Assembly (NCBI RefSeq): GCF_009908295.1
Contig: NZ_JAAALO010000005.1
Span: 419,077 to 483,076, forward strand
Source of the DNA: Micromonospora rubida
GTDB taxonomy: Bacteria > Actinomycetota > Actinomycetes > Mycobacteriales > Micromonosporaceae
Length of the DNA stretch: 64,000 bases
Reading direction: 5' to 3'
A model generated the notes under the pieces. It was not told the origin of the DNA and ran no database searches. It saw only the letters and a list, made by a program, of their open reading frames with translations. The position numbers were made by a program, and so were the translations under genes. Positions 34,079 to 42,990 of this stretch are shown here, piece by piece (position 1 is the first letter of the stretch; each line of letters opens with the position of its first letter).

Positions 34079-34117
34079 CCGGATCACGGTGCTCCCTGCT
34101 GGGGTAGGGTCCGGCCC

Positions 34118-34966
34118 ATGGCCACCCAGGCATTCGACATTTGGACCGACGACAACGTCGCCCACGAGGCCGGAGACCGGCCCAGGCTACCTGCGGGGTG
34201 GGCCGGCCCCGCCGGGCCCGGCATCGATGTTCGGACCTGGCCCCGCTCCCCCCGTACCGGTCAGCCGATGCTGCACTGCTTCACGCTGTGGCTGCCCGAG
34301 TCGTACCGGCGGCGCGGACCCGACCTGGTGGCCGTCGCGGTATTCCAATGGGAGGACACGCTCTACTTCAAGGACCCGGCGCCGGAGGTCACGGCGGTCA
34401 TCGCCGGGCACCCCGCCGACGTCGCGCAGCCTGAGCACCCGTTCTGGGCCAAACTCGCCCAGGCCCAGGCCCACCCTCGGCTCCAGATCGCCGACGACGG
34501 GGTGGCGTCGCTGCTGGCCATGGTGTGGCTGACCGAGGCGGAGTTGAACGGACCACGAGCAACTCGCCCCGCTGCGGCTCCCTCTCTCGCCGACGGCGAG
34601 GCCGACAACACCTCGTGGAGGGAGCGGCACGGCCAGTACGGTCCCCTGTGGCTGGTCCCCCGCGACGACCCCAACGCAGGCGTGCGACCGGTGAGCTTTC
34701 CGTCCGACAACGACGCCTATGTCGACGTGCCGGACATGTACGACGTCTTCCACGCCGAGCACCTGGGCGGCACCGGCATGTCCCCCGACGGAGTACGCGA
34801 TGACCTGTCGCCCTGGTACATCGAGGTCAGCAGGCTGGGTGGCATCAGCTTCGGCGGCGACCAGGACATCGCCCTGGACCTCGAAGCCAGCGCATTCCTC
34901 GGCGACTGGAGCACCGCCGTCCTGATCCCGGGCCCCGGCGCCCCAGAACCGACACCGCAGGGTTGA
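34118..34966 (+). CDS. Conserved-looking hypothetical protein
   Basis: The 282-residue protein has no signal peptide or membrane segment. It is acidic, Trp-rich and has a two-part look: an N-terminal region with MLHCFTLWLPESYRRRGPDL and FQWEDTLYF, and a C-terminal region with PSDNDAYVDVPDMYDVFHAE and FGGDQDIALDLE. I do not recognise the family. It follows narK by 39 bases on the same strand, but nothing ties it to nitrate metabolism. Confidence 0.7.
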   Translation: MATQAFDIWTDDNVAHEAGDRPRLPAGWAGPAGPGIDVRTWPRSPRTGQPMLHCFTLWLPESYRRRGPDLVAVAVFQWEDTLYFKDPAPEVTAVIAGHPADVAQPEHPFWAKLAQAQAHPRLQIADDGVASLLAMVWLTEAELNGPRATRPAAAPSLADGEADNTSWRERHGQYGPLWLVPRDDPNAGVRPVSFPSDNDAYVDVPDMYDVFHAEHLGGTGMSPDGVRDDLSPWYIEVSRLGGISFGGDQDIALDLEASAFLGDWSTAVLIPGPGAPEPTPQG

Positions 34967-35085
34967 CCGCCCAGCCGAGGTGATCGACTCGGCGCGCGCC
35001 CGCCGCAACGCGCGGCCGCCGACGAGCAGGCGTCGTAACCGGCCGCCGCCGGGCGGGTTGCACAACGCCGCCAGCCGGGCGGGTT

Positions 35086-35784
35086 TCACAGCGGTCGGAC
35101 CGACGGTGCGGGAGCGCGGCGGGGCCGGGCCCAGAGGCCGGCTGGGCGTCGGATGGCCCACTCGGCGACGGCCGCGTTGATGATCCAGCCGGACCCTACG
35201 GAGAGGGCGGTACTCAGCTCGCTCGTGCCGAACAGGGTCTCGCCGATGGGTTGGGTGAAGGCCTGGGTGCCGGCGCTGACGGCGAGGGCGTAGGCACGGA
35301 TCATCCAGGCACGGTGGGCGGCGACATGGCGGCGGCGAATCGCGGTGAACCCCAGCACGATGCTGGCGGCCATTGCCGATCCGACCAGGAGCCGGATTCC
35401 CCACAGCAGGTCACCGCCCGGGGCGTCGGGGTAGAACAGGGTCATCCAGGTCCCGGAGGCGGCAACGATCAGGCCGGCACCGATCAGTGCCCGGCCGGAC
35501 CGTCGGTGCCAGCTCGGATGGCGACGACGCAGCCGGGCGGAGAACTGGAAGGCGCCGAGGAAGGCGTAGAGGGCCGCGGCGAGCACGTGCACCACGACGG
35601 GCGCCGGGGAGGAATCGATGCGCGGGTTGGTGGGTAGCAACGCAGGGCCACCGGCGAGTTCGAGAAGCCGCAGTGACCCGGCGACGACGGGGATGAGGAC
35701 GAGGGCCACCAGCGCTACCGGGAGGCGACAGCTCGACGATTCGGGTGGCGCGGTGCGGGAGGGCGAACGGGCGAGCCTGATCAT
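35086..35784 (-). CDS. DUF2306-type membrane protein
   Basis: The 232-residue protein has about six membrane segments. It carries the usual DUF2306 markers: LAAALYAFLGAFQFSARLRRRHPSWHRRSGR, described here in part, then TLFYPD and an internal HRAWMIRAYAL. The conserved His residues in the HxxxHR patterns may bind a cofactor, but this is unproven. It is 57 bases downstream of the alcohol dehydrogenase gene, so the two are probably co-transcribed under the same TetR control. Confidence 0.85.
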   Translation of the reverse strand: MIRLARSPSRTAPPESSSCRLPVALVALVLIPVVAGSLRLLELAGGPALLPTNPRIDSSPAPVVVHVLAAALYAFLGAFQFSARLRRRHPSWHRRSGRALIGAGLIVAASGTWMTLFYPDAPGGDLLWGIRLLVGSAMAASIVLGFTAIRRRHVAAHRAWMIRAYALAVSAGTQAFTQPIGETLFGTSELSTALSVGSGWIINAAVAEWAIRRPAGLWARPRRAPAPSVRPL

Positions 35785-35841
35785 GGCGATGCCTCTCGGT
35801 AGGACCGGGATCGCAGAAGGCGTCGGGCATCAGTGGGCAGG

Positions 35842-36825
35842 TCAGATGGTGATGACCACTTTCGCCCGCGCGTGTTCGCCTTCCACGTACCGGATGGCTT
35901 CGGGAACCTCGGGCAGCTGATACGTCCGGTCGATGACCGGGGTGAGGCGGCCGGCCTCGGCGTGGGTGCGGAGCGTGTCGAGGTGTTGCAGGCTGGGTGC
36001 GGTGGTGAGAATGGCGATGCGGTGCCGCACGAAGGGTGCCAGCAAGCGCCCTCGCGCGATGAGCCAGACCGGTCCGACGAGGCTGCCGCCGCGATAGACG
36101 CCGCCGCCGGAGAGCACGAGCGTCCCGGTCGGGGTCAGCGCTCGCCGGAGCGCGGTGAGGGAACGGTTGCCGACCAGGTCGAACACGACGTCGTGGCGGC
36201 CGGCGTCGTGGGTGAAGTCGTCGCGGGTGTAGTCGACGACGTGATCGGCGCCGAGGGAGCGCACCAGGTCGACGTTGCGGGTGCTGCACACCCCCGTCAC
36301 GGTCGCGCCGAGCGCCTTGGCCAGTTGGACGGCCAGGGTGCCGACGCCGCCGGACGCGCCGTTGACGAGGACGCGGTGGCCGGGCTCGACCCGCCCGACA
36401 TCGCACAGCCCCATGAGTGCGGTGACGCCGGCCAGCGGCAGGGCGGCCGCCTGCTGTGGCGTCAGGTTCCCGGGCTTGCGCGCGACCAGGGTCTCGGGCA
36501 CGCATGCGTACTCGGCGAACGCGCCGTTGGCGTCGCCCAGGTCGCCGAAGACGGCGTCGCCCGGTCGCACCTGCCGGACGTCGGGGCCGACGGCTTCGAC
36601 CCGGCCGGCGAAGTCGCGGCCACGGATCCGCGCCCGCGGCCCCGACCGGCCCATCGACAGTCGCGCCAGCCGCGGATCGCCGCGCATGACGTGCCAGTCG
36701 TACGCGTTGAGCGCGGCGGCCTCGACCCGCACGAGCACCTCGTCGGCCGCCGGCACCGGCGCGTCGACGTCCGCGAGCGTGAGCATCTCCGGGGGGCCGT
36801 ATCGATCCTGGACGATCGCCTTCAT
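35842..36825 (-). CDS. NAD(P)-dependent medium-chain dehydrogenase/reductase (quinone-oxidoreductase type)
   Basis: The 327-residue protein starts MKAIVQDRYGPPEML. It has the GroES-like N-terminal domain (about 1-125) and the Rossmann domain with VLVNGASGGVGTLAVQLAKA (near 150), followed by DLVRSLGADHVVDY. The structural zinc cysteines are absent, so it belongs to the zinc-free quinone reductase/zeta-crystallin group. Its natural substrate is unknown. Two identical palindromes lie between it and the divergent TetR gene, so it is very likely the repressed target. Confidence 0.9.
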   Translation of the reverse strand: MKAIVQDRYGPPEMLTLADVDAPVPAADEVLVRVEAAALNAYDWHVMRGDPRLARLSMGRSGPRARIRGRDFAGRVEAVGPDVRQVRPGDAVFGDLGDANGAFAEYACVPETLVARKPGNLTPQQAAALPLAGVTALMGLCDVGRVEPGHRVLVNGASGGVGTLAVQLAKALGATVTGVCSTRNVDLVRSLGADHVVDYTRDDFTHDAGRHDVVFDLVGNRSLTALRRALTPTGTLVLSGGGVYRGGSLVGPVWLIARGRLLAPFVRHRIAILTTAPSLQHLDTLRTHAEAGRLTPVIDRTYQLPEVPEAIRYVEGEHARAKVVITI

Positions 36826-36837
36826 CTCTTCCTCCCC

Positions 36838-36890
36838 AGGTGTACGGCGTACACCTTACAAGAAACAAGGTAGGTGTACGGCGTACACCT
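36838..36890. promoter_or_regulatory. Twin 19-bp palindromic operators
   Basis: AGGTGTACGGCGTACACCT occurs at 36838-36856 and again, identically, at 36872-36890 (34 bp from start to start). Each is a perfect palindrome around its central base. They fill the divergent region between the dehydrogenase and the TetR gene and are almost certainly that TetR's operators. Confidence 0.88.
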
Positions 36891-36937
36891 GTCAAGGTGG
36901 CTAGGGTTCAACCGCCGGCAGAAAGTGGAGGACCGTG

Positions 36938-37654
36938 ATGGCTGAGCAGGCCGAGACGCTGCGCCGCACGCCGCTGAGCAAGAATCGCGTCCTGCGCGCC
37001 GCCGTCACGCTCGCCGACGAGACCGGAATCGAATCCCTCAGCATGCGCAACCTCGCCCAGGACCTGGGCGTCGTGCCGATGGCCCTCTACAAGCACGTGG
37101 CAAACAAGGACGAACTGCTCGACGGCATGATCGACATGGTCGTCGGCGAGATCAACCCGCCGGTGCCCGACGCCGACTGGAAGCGGGTGACCCGCGAGCG
37201 CATCCTCTCGGCGCGGGAGGTGCTGCTGCGCCACCCCTGGGCGGCGATCGCGATCGAGTCCCGGAACGAGGCGACGCCGGCCCTCCTCGGCCACCTCAAC
37301 TCGATGGTCGGGACACTCCGGGAGGGCGGGTTCTCCACAGACCTCGCCCACCACGTGATGCACGCGATGGGCAGTCGCATGCTGGGCTTCAGCCAGGAAC
37401 TGTTCGACGCATCCCGGCGCGCCGGCCGGTCCGGCTCGGCCGAGCCCGACCCGCCGGCAGCGTTCCCGGCGGAGGCCGCCGCCCAGTTCCCGCACCTCGC
37501 GGCGATCGCCACCGCGGCGGCACACGACGACACGTCTGTCGTCGGCCGGGGCTGCGACGACCAGTTCGAGTTCGAGTTCGCTCTGGACCTGTTACTGGAC
37601 GGCATCGAACGGCTGCGTCAACAAGGTTGGACGTCGTCGCGTCCACCCAGCTGA
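36938..37654 (+). CDS. TetR-family repressor with TetR-type C-terminal domain
   Basis: The ATG at 36938, with GGAGG about 7 bases upstream, gives 238 residues. The N-terminal helix-turn-helix reads LSMRNLAQDLGVVPMALYKHVANKDELLDGM. The ligand domain has FSTDLAHHVMHAMGSRMLGFSQELF and ends in a GCDDQFEFEFALDLLLDGIE segment typical of the TetR_C_1 type. It is divergent from the dehydrogenase/DUF2306 pair. The ligand is unknown. Confidence 0.92.
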   Translation: MAEQAETLRRTPLSKNRVLRAAVTLADETGIESLSMRNLAQDLGVVPMALYKHVANKDELLDGMIDMVVGEINPPVPDADWKRVTRERILSAREVLLRHPWAAIAIESRNEATPALLGHLNSMVGTLREGGFSTDLAHHVMHAMGSRMLGFSQELFDASRRAGRSGSAEPDPPAAFPAEAAAQFPHLAAIATAAAHDDTSVVGRGCDDQFEFEFALDLLLDGIERLRQQGWTSSRPPS

Positions 37655-37726
37655 GACGGTGGCCCACCGCACGTCACGGTGTTGTGCGCCAAGGGGCGCG
37701 CGACAACGGACACCTATGATGGGCGG

Positions 37727-38434
37727 ATGGCGCGCACACGGGACATCACGTTCCCGCAGGTGGTGACCTACGACGGGCTGCCCGGCTCTGCGGGCGGCGC
37801 GCACTCGCTTCGCACCAAGCATCCTGGCGAGGCATGTCAACGCCTGCAAAGCTTCGTCAACGCCTGCACCGAACCGGTGTCGTCACCATCGTGGGCGTTC
37901 GAGATCCGTGCAGGCGGACCGCCCGCGTCGACCGAGCAGCTGGTGGCGCTCGCCACCGAACGCTTCGGCGGACCCCGCCACCGCGCGCAAACCCACACGG
38001 GATGGAACGTTCGACCCGAGTCCGTGCAGCACGCGCTCGATGCCCTCATCACCGTCGGCCCCGACGCGGTCACGACCCACGGACGTTCCCTGGCCGCGCT
38101 GACCTACAACACGCCCGTACGCCTCATCGACCCGGCCGCCCGCGCCCCGTACCCCGACATCACCCCCGACGCCTTCGGTCGCTTCGCCGTGGACGGGTAC
38201 GGCCGGCTTCTGGGCGACTCAGGCATCCGCGCAACCCTCGGCACCGGGGCGTCCTCACTCTCCCTGTGGCTCAACCTGCCCGCCGACCAACGCCTCGCCC
38301 CTGGTGCTCTTCATCTACAAGGCCATCTCCCGTTCCGGCTGTCCGCGAAGCACTGGCGACTCTGGCGCCCCACCCGGAGCGGCGACTCCTACCGAGCCAC
38401 CAAGATTCCCTCGCCCGTACAAGACCGAGCCTGA
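37727..38434 (+). CDS. Hypothetical protein
   Basis: I chose the ATG at 37727 (MARTRDITFPQVVTYDG), which gives 235 residues without signal peptide or membrane segment. Coding-like stretches are SSPSWAFEIRAGG, TERFGGPRHRAQTHTGWNV and the C-terminal GYGRLLGDSGIRATLGTGAS. I recognise no domain. It is followed directly by the dispersed hairpin repeat, which could act as its terminator. Confidence 0.6.
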   Translation: MARTRDITFPQVVTYDGLPGSAGGAHSLRTKHPGEACQRLQSFVNACTEPVSSPSWAFEIRAGGPPASTEQLVALATERFGGPRHRAQTHTGWNVRPESVQHALDALITVGPDAVTTHGRSLAALTYNTPVRLIDPAARAPYPDITPDAFGRFAVDGYGRLLGDSGIRATLGTGASSLSLWLNLPADQRLAPGALHLQGHLPFRLSAKHWRLWRPTRSGDSYRATKIPSPVQDRA

Positions 38435-38479
38435 ACCCAGGGCCCCGGAAAGGTCGTGCGGGTCTCCGACGCTTGCCAG

Positions 38480-38700
38480 GGCCCCGGGGATGCGCGCGCT
38501 GCCGACATACATCGCCCCCCCGGGCCGGCCTTCCCTCCGTTGGTCCCTATGGAGCTGCCCCGTTTGTGCTGTCGATGGAGCCGGGCGCGTAGACGGGGCA
38601 GCTCCATAGGCGCCAACGGACAGGTCCCCGACCGGATGCGGCGTCAGGCCGCCACCCGACTGCCCGGTGTACGGGGCGGCATAGCGCGACCTCCCAGGTT
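38480..38700 (+). repeat. Dispersed hairpin repeat, copy B
   Basis: About 220 bases match copy A (inverted) and copy C (same orientation). The central stem is 18 bases (38546-38563 with 38593-38610) around a 29-base loop. The flank with GCGCGCTGCCGACAT is shared with copy A. The right flank (CCCCGACCGGATGCGGC) is shared with copy C. Confidence 0.85.
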
Positions 38701-38757
38701 GACCGATCCGGGCCCTCCTGCGTCCAGGTCGGGCTGTCACCGTCTCCGTCGCTGGGC

Positions 38758-39105
38758 GTGCTGCGGGCCGGCGGCTTCTCGCTACAGATGACGGCCCACG
38801 CGTACGCGATCATCGATGCGTACGTCTACGGCTTCGTGCTGCAGGAGGCGTCGCTGCCGTTCGACGGTGCGGACTCCGCCAACGCGGTCGCGGATTCGAT
38901 CATGGAAGGTTTCGCGGCGGGCGACTACCCGCATATGGTCGAGTTCGCCACGCAGCACGTCCAGCAGCCCGGCTACCACTGCGGCGGGCAGTTCGAGTTC
39001 GGGCTCGACCTGATCCTCGACGCACTGGCGGTGCGTGGCGAAGCCGGTGAGCGCGCACCGACCGATCAGGCGGAGCGTTCCGGGCCGGCGGCCGCGCCCC
39101 CCTGA
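38758..39105 (+). pseudogene. C-terminal fragment of a TetR-family regulator
   Basis: The frame encodes only the ligand-binding end of a TetR protein: LRAGGFSLQMTAHAYAIIDA, YVYGFVLQEASLPF and GYHCGGQFEFGLDLILDAL. The DNA-binding helix-turn-helix is missing, and upstream sequence is the dispersed repeat. Its end overlaps the convergent hydratase gene by 40 bases. It probably arose when a rearrangement at the repeat removed the 5' half. Confidence 0.75.
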
Positions 39106-40049
39106 GAGCCGGTAGCGCCGGCGGCGGCGCTGGAACCGGCCACGCTGGAACCGGCGGCACGGCTGGCGGAATCCCGCATCGAGCGGGCGTCGTGACCGGC
39201 CAGCGAGTCGGCGCCGACCTCGGCGTTGTGCGCGTGCGCCACGTGGTGCAGCCCGAAGACCGAGTCCATCCCGGCGTGCAGGCCCATCAGGTCCTCGGCC
39301 TGGTTGACGGCCTTCTTGGTCAGCGCCAGCCCGAGCCTCGGCATCTCGGCGATCCGGCGGGCGATGTCCCGGGTCGACTCAGCCAGCGCGTCCCGGGGCA
39401 CCACCCGGTTGACCATGCCCAGTTCCAGGGCGCGCGCGGCCGGGACCCGCTCGCCGAGGAAGAGGAACTCCTTGGCGAACCGTGGCCCCATCACCCACGG
39501 GTGGGCAAAGTACTCCACGCCGGGAATACCCATCCGGACCACGGGATCGGCGAAGAACGCGTCGTCGGCGGCCACGATCAGGTCGCAGCACCAGGCGAGC
39601 ATCAGCCCACCCGCGACACAGGCGCCCTGCACCATGGCGATGGTGGGCTTGGGAATCTCCCGCCAGCGCCGGCACATCCCCAGGTAGACCTCGGACTCCC
39701 GGGCGAACCGACTGTCCGCGCCGCTCTTGCCGACGTGGTCCCACCAGAGACCGGCCCGGCGCGGAAAGGACGTGTCGATGTCCCGACCCGGCGTACCGAT
39801 GTCGTGGCCCGCCGAGAAGTGTTCCCCCGCTCCGGCCAGCACGATGACCCTGACCTCGTCGTCGGCGACCGCCCGGTAGAAGGCATCGTCCAGGGCGTAG
39901 GTCATCGCCGAGTTCTGGGCGTTGCGGTACCTCGGCCGGTTCATGGTGACCGTCGCCACCCCGCCATCGACCGTGTAACGCACCACCTCGTCGACCGCGT
40001 CGCGCCCAGCAGCCTCGTCGCGCACGCCGCGCGCCATTTCGTCGCTCAC
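39066..40049 (-). CDS. Enoyl-CoA hydratase/isomerase family protein
   Basis: The 327-residue crotonase-fold protein contains NRPRYRNAQNSAM, the oxyanion-hole stretch GEHFSAGHDIG and the second NH-donor region VQGACVAGGLMLAW, with FFADPVVRMGIP after it. About 45 extra low-complexity residues (Ala/Gly/Ser) follow the crotonase domain. It hydrates 2-enoyl-CoA or acts as a related crotonase. It overlaps the acyl-CoA dehydrogenase gene upstream by 4 bases and ends the leftward acyl-CoA group. Confidence 0.9.
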   Translation of the reverse strand: MSDEMARGVRDEAAGRDAVDEVVRYTVDGGVATVTMNRPRYRNAQNSAMTYALDDAFYRAVADDEVRVIVLAGAGEHFSAGHDIGTPGRDIDTSFPRRAGLWWDHVGKSGADSRFARESEVYLGMCRRWREIPKPTIAMVQGACVAGGLMLAWCCDLIVAADDAFFADPVVRMGIPGVEYFAHPWVMGPRFAKEFLFLGERVPAARALELGMVNRVVPRDALAESTRDIARRIAEMPRLGLALTKKAVNQAEDLMGLHAGMDSVFGLHHVAHAHNAEVGADSLAGHDARSMRDSASRAAGSSVAGSSAAAGATGSQGGAAAGPERSA

Positions 40050-41038
40050 GCCGGTTCCTCCTTCAGGTCGAGCGCGCCGGCCAGCCGGTCCAGGTGCGCG
40101 TCCACGTCACATCCGGCCGCCAACGCCCAGGTGCGCTTGGCATAGAGATGCAGGTCGTACTCAACGGTGTAGCCGATGGCCCCGTGACACTGGATCGCCG
40201 CCCGGGCCACGTCCTGGGCCGCCTCGCTCGCCAGCACCACCGCCATCGAGACGTCCGTGGCGCGGCTGGGGCGCCGCCGGGCAAGTGCCCACCCCGCAGC
40301 GTGTACGGCGGGAGCGGCGATCTCGATGCGCAGCAGCGCGTCGGCGAGATGGTGCTTGACCGCCTGGAAGCTGCCGATCGGCACCCCGAACTGGCGGCGC
40401 TGGCCGACGTACTCCACGGTCAGGTCGAGCATCCGCCGGCCGAGCCCGACCAGTTGGGCCGAGGTGGCCAACTCGGCCCGGTGGCGGGCCGACGACACCA
40501 ACTCCGGATCATCGGTGACCAGTTCCCCGGTGGCGTCGGACAGTCGGGTCAACGCCCGGGAGCCGTCCACCGTGGGCAGCACCGGTTCGGGTTCCGGCGC
40601 GACGAGCCGGGCCTGCGTGTCGGTGAGCACGAGCACCAGATCGGCCCGGGCGCCGTACGGGACGAGGCGGTCGGCGCCGGCCAGGGCGACCCGGGTGGCC
40701 CCGGACAGGACAGCCGGCAGGCGCTGGTCACCGGCAGCGGCCAGCAACGGCGCCACCACCGTGGCGGTCTCGGCGACCGGCAGCGGCACGGCCGCGTAGC
40801 CGAACTCCTCCAGCAACGGCACCAGATCGGTCTCGTCCAGGCCGAGCCCGCCGGCTTCCTCGGGCACCGCCGCGCCGAAGACGCCCATGGTCGCCAGCGC
40901 GTCCCAGAGCCCGTCGAGCGCGGCGGGCTCCCCGGCGGGCCAGGCCGCCCGGACCACGTCGGGCGGGCACTGGGCGGCGAGCAGTTCCCGGACCGTGTCG
41001 CGCAGCGCGACCTGGTCCTCGGTGAGAGCGAAGTCCAT
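40046..41038 (-). CDS. Acyl-CoA dehydrogenase family protein (shorter FadE type)
   Basis: From the ATG at 41038 (MDFALTEDQVALRDTVREL) the protein has 330 residues. It is shorter than catalytically complete acyl-CoA dehydrogenases. The middle beta domain is reduced, and the C-terminal helical bundle has RRQFGVPIGSFQAVKHHLAD and CHGAIGYTVEYDLHLYAKR. It pairs with the full-length dehydrogenase upstream. Such small/large FadE pairs often form heteromers in actinobacteria, for example in sterol side-chain degradation. The pairing here is inferred. Confidence 0.88.
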   Translation of the reverse strand: MDFALTEDQVALRDTVRELLAAQCPPDVVRAAWPAGEPAALDGLWDALATMGVFGAAVPEEAGGLGLDETDLVPLLEEFGYAAVPLPVAETATVVAPLLAAAGDQRLPAVLSGATRVALAGADRLVPYGARADLVLVLTDTQARLVAPEPEPVLPTVDGSRALTRLSDATGELVTDDPELVSSARHRAELATSAQLVGLGRRMLDLTVEYVGQRRQFGVPIGSFQAVKHHLADALLRIEIAAPAVHAAGWALARRRPSRATDVSMAVVLASEAAQDVARAAIQCHGAIGYTVEYDLHLYAKRTWALAAGCDVDAHLDRLAGALDLKEEPA

Positions 41039-41064
41039 GTCCCTCCCTACGGGGAACCGGACCG

Positions 41065-42198
41065 TCAGGCCCGGGGCAGACCGAGCACCCGCTCGGCGAC
41101 GATGTTGCGCTGGATCTCGTTGGTGCCGGCGTAGATCGGCCCGGAGAGCGCGAAGAGGAAACCCCGACTCCACGGCCCGTCCAGCTCGGCGGCGGGGCCG
41201 AGCAGGTCCAGGGCGGTGGCGTGCAGGTCGATGTCCAGCTCCGACCAGAACAGCTTGTTGAGGCTGGACCTGGCCCCCGGCTGCCGGCCGGCCAGCAGCT
41301 CGCTGACCTGGCGCAGGGTGAAGAGCTGGTACGCCTGCGCGTTGATCCAGGACCGGACCACCCGGTCCCGCGACCGGGGCGACAGGCGGCGGGACCGGGC
41401 CAGTTCGACGAGCCGGTCGGCGGCGGAGAGGAACCGGCCGGGCGAGCGCAGGGTCAGTCCCCGCTCGGAGCCGGTGGTGGCCATCGCGACCCGCCAGCCC
41501 TCGTTGACCCCGCCCAGGACGGCGCTGTCCGACACGAAGACGTCGTTGAGGAAGACCTCCGCGAAGCCCTCGTCACCGTCGAGCCGGCCGAAGCCGCGTA
41601 CGGTCACCCCGGGGGTGTCCAGCGGGACCAGGAAGTACGTCAGTCCTCGGTGCCGTTGCGCGGCGGGGTCGGTGCGGAACAGCCCGAAGAGGTGGGTGCA
41701 GAACGCGCCCCGGGTGGTCCAGGTCTTCTGCCCGGTGAGTCGCCAGCCACCGGCCGCCTCGTCGCGCACCGCCCGGCTGGTGATGCCGGCCAGGTCACTG
41801 CCGGCCTCCGGCTCGGACCAGCCCTGGCACCACAGGTCCTCGGCGGCGGCGATCCGGGGCAGCAGCAGGTCCTGCTGTGCCGGCGTGCCGAAGTCGAAGA
41901 GGGTGGGGGCGAGCAGGAAGATCCCGTTCTGGGTGACCCGTTGCGGGGCGCCGGCGGCGTAGTACTCCTCCTCGAAGATGAGCCACTCCCAGAGGGAGGC
42001 GTCGCGACCCCCGTACCGGGCCGGCCAGGAGACCGCCGCCCACCGCGCGGCGAAGAGCTGCTTCTCCCACTCGACGTGCCGGGCGAACCCCTCCCGGGTG
42101 TCGCCGGAAGGCAGCGGGGTCGCGGGCACGCTGGCCCGCAGCCACTCCCGGGCCTCGGCCCGGAACGCCGCCTCGGTCGGGGTGTCGGTCAGCTCCAC
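41065..42198 (-). CDS. Acyl-CoA dehydrogenase (FadE type)
   Basis: The 377-residue protein starts MELTDTPTEAAFRAEAREWL. It has the flavin/substrate loop WCQGWSEPEAGSDLAG, TGQKTWTTRGAFCTHLFGLF, the helical domain and a C-terminal IYAGTNEIQRNIVAERVLG motif. In position of the medium-chain catalytic Glu there is Ala (YAG), so the base must be elsewhere or supplied by its partner. It lies 26 bases upstream of the shorter dehydrogenase, in the same transcription unit. Confidence 0.92.
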   Translation of the reverse strand: MELTDTPTEAAFRAEAREWLRASVPATPLPSGDTREGFARHVEWEKQLFAARWAAVSWPARYGGRDASLWEWLIFEEEYYAAGAPQRVTQNGIFLLAPTLFDFGTPAQQDLLLPRIAAAEDLWCQGWSEPEAGSDLAGITSRAVRDEAAGGWRLTGQKTWTTRGAFCTHLFGLFRTDPAAQRHRGLTYFLVPLDTPGVTVRGFGRLDGDEGFAEVFLNDVFVSDSAVLGGVNEGWRVAMATTGSERGLTLRSPGRFLSAADRLVELARSRRLSPRSRDRVVRSWINAQAYQLFTLRQVSELLAGRQPGARSSLNKLFWSELDIDLHATALDLLGPAAELDGPWSRGFLFALSGPIYAGTNEIQRNIVAERVLGLPRA

Positions 42199-42766
42199 TC
42201 AGGACCGCCCGAACTCGTCACGGACCCGGTCGGCCACCCCGGACAGGTTGAGCTCGAAGGTGAACCCCTGCTCGTAGCGGTAACTGCGCTTGACGTCCCA
42301 GGGGTCGATGCCGTTGAGCGACGCCTTGGCCGCCCGCATCACCGTCGGGTTCTTGGCGGCGATCTCCCCGGCCACGGCCAGCGCCGCCGCACGCAACTCC
42401 GCGCGGGGCGTCACGGTGTGCACCGAACCGTAGGCGTGCAGCTCGGCGGCGGTGACGGTGGCGGAGGTGTACATCATCGCCCGCATCCGGTGCTGTGGCA
42501 CCAGCCGGGACAGGTGGGTGGCCGCGCCGAGCGCCCCCCGGTCCACCTCGGGCAGGCCGAAGGTGGCGTCGTCGCTGGCGACGATGATGTCCGAGTTGCC
42601 GACCAGGCCGATGCCACCGCCCAGGCAGAAGCCCTGCACGGCGGCGATGACCGGCACCGGGCAGTCGTAGACGGCGGCGAACGCGGCGGCGCAGCCCCGG
42701 TTGACCTCGATCAGCGCGCCGAAGCCGGTGGCCGCCTGCAACTCCTTGATGTCCACCCCGGCGTTC
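42199..42766 (-). pseudogene. 5'-truncated enoyl-CoA hydratase
   Basis: Crotonase similarity begins abruptly at NAGVDIKELQAATGFGAL, the oxyanion-hole region normally near residue 65-70, and continues through VQGFCLGGGIGLVGNSD to the end (VADRVRDEFGRS). The first 65 or so residues are missing. Upstream the frame stays open but reads as unrelated sequence up to 42930. A shortened product might still be made from an internal start, but half of the active-site pocket would be lost. It immediately precedes the acyl-CoA dehydrogenase gene, so transcription of the downstream genes may depend on a new promoter. Confidence 0.75.
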
Positions 42767-42916
42767 GTCAACCGCTGGGAGTTCATCCGTACCGGCGGAG
42801 GCTGGAAGACCACCCACCGGATCAACCGCCAGCTCGACGGTTCCGTCGAAGCACGCGTCCTGCTGACCGCCGCCGTCAATGGCACACCGGGCGCAGCTCG
42901 GGAGAGCTCCGACTGA
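42767..42916 (+). pseudogene. 3' fragment of a SnoaL/NTF2-like gene
   Basis: On the plus strand a short frame encodes FVNRWEFIRTGGGWKTTHR then INRQLDGSVEARVLL before a stop at 42916. This is the typical last strand-helix of SnoaL-like (NTF2-fold) proteins. No upstream part exists, because the frame runs into the antisense of the hydratase remnant. It abuts the hydratase fragment head to head. Confidence 0.6.
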
Positions 42917-42990
42917 CGGGCCCTGCGCATCCGTCGACCCGCCGCTCGGCCGTGCCCGACAATCGGGCACGCACGGCCAGCCGGAACCCG

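Noticed and set aside
34118..34966. A nitrate-related role for the protein after narK
   Set aside because: Only proximity suggests it. No domain or motif links it to nitrogen metabolism.
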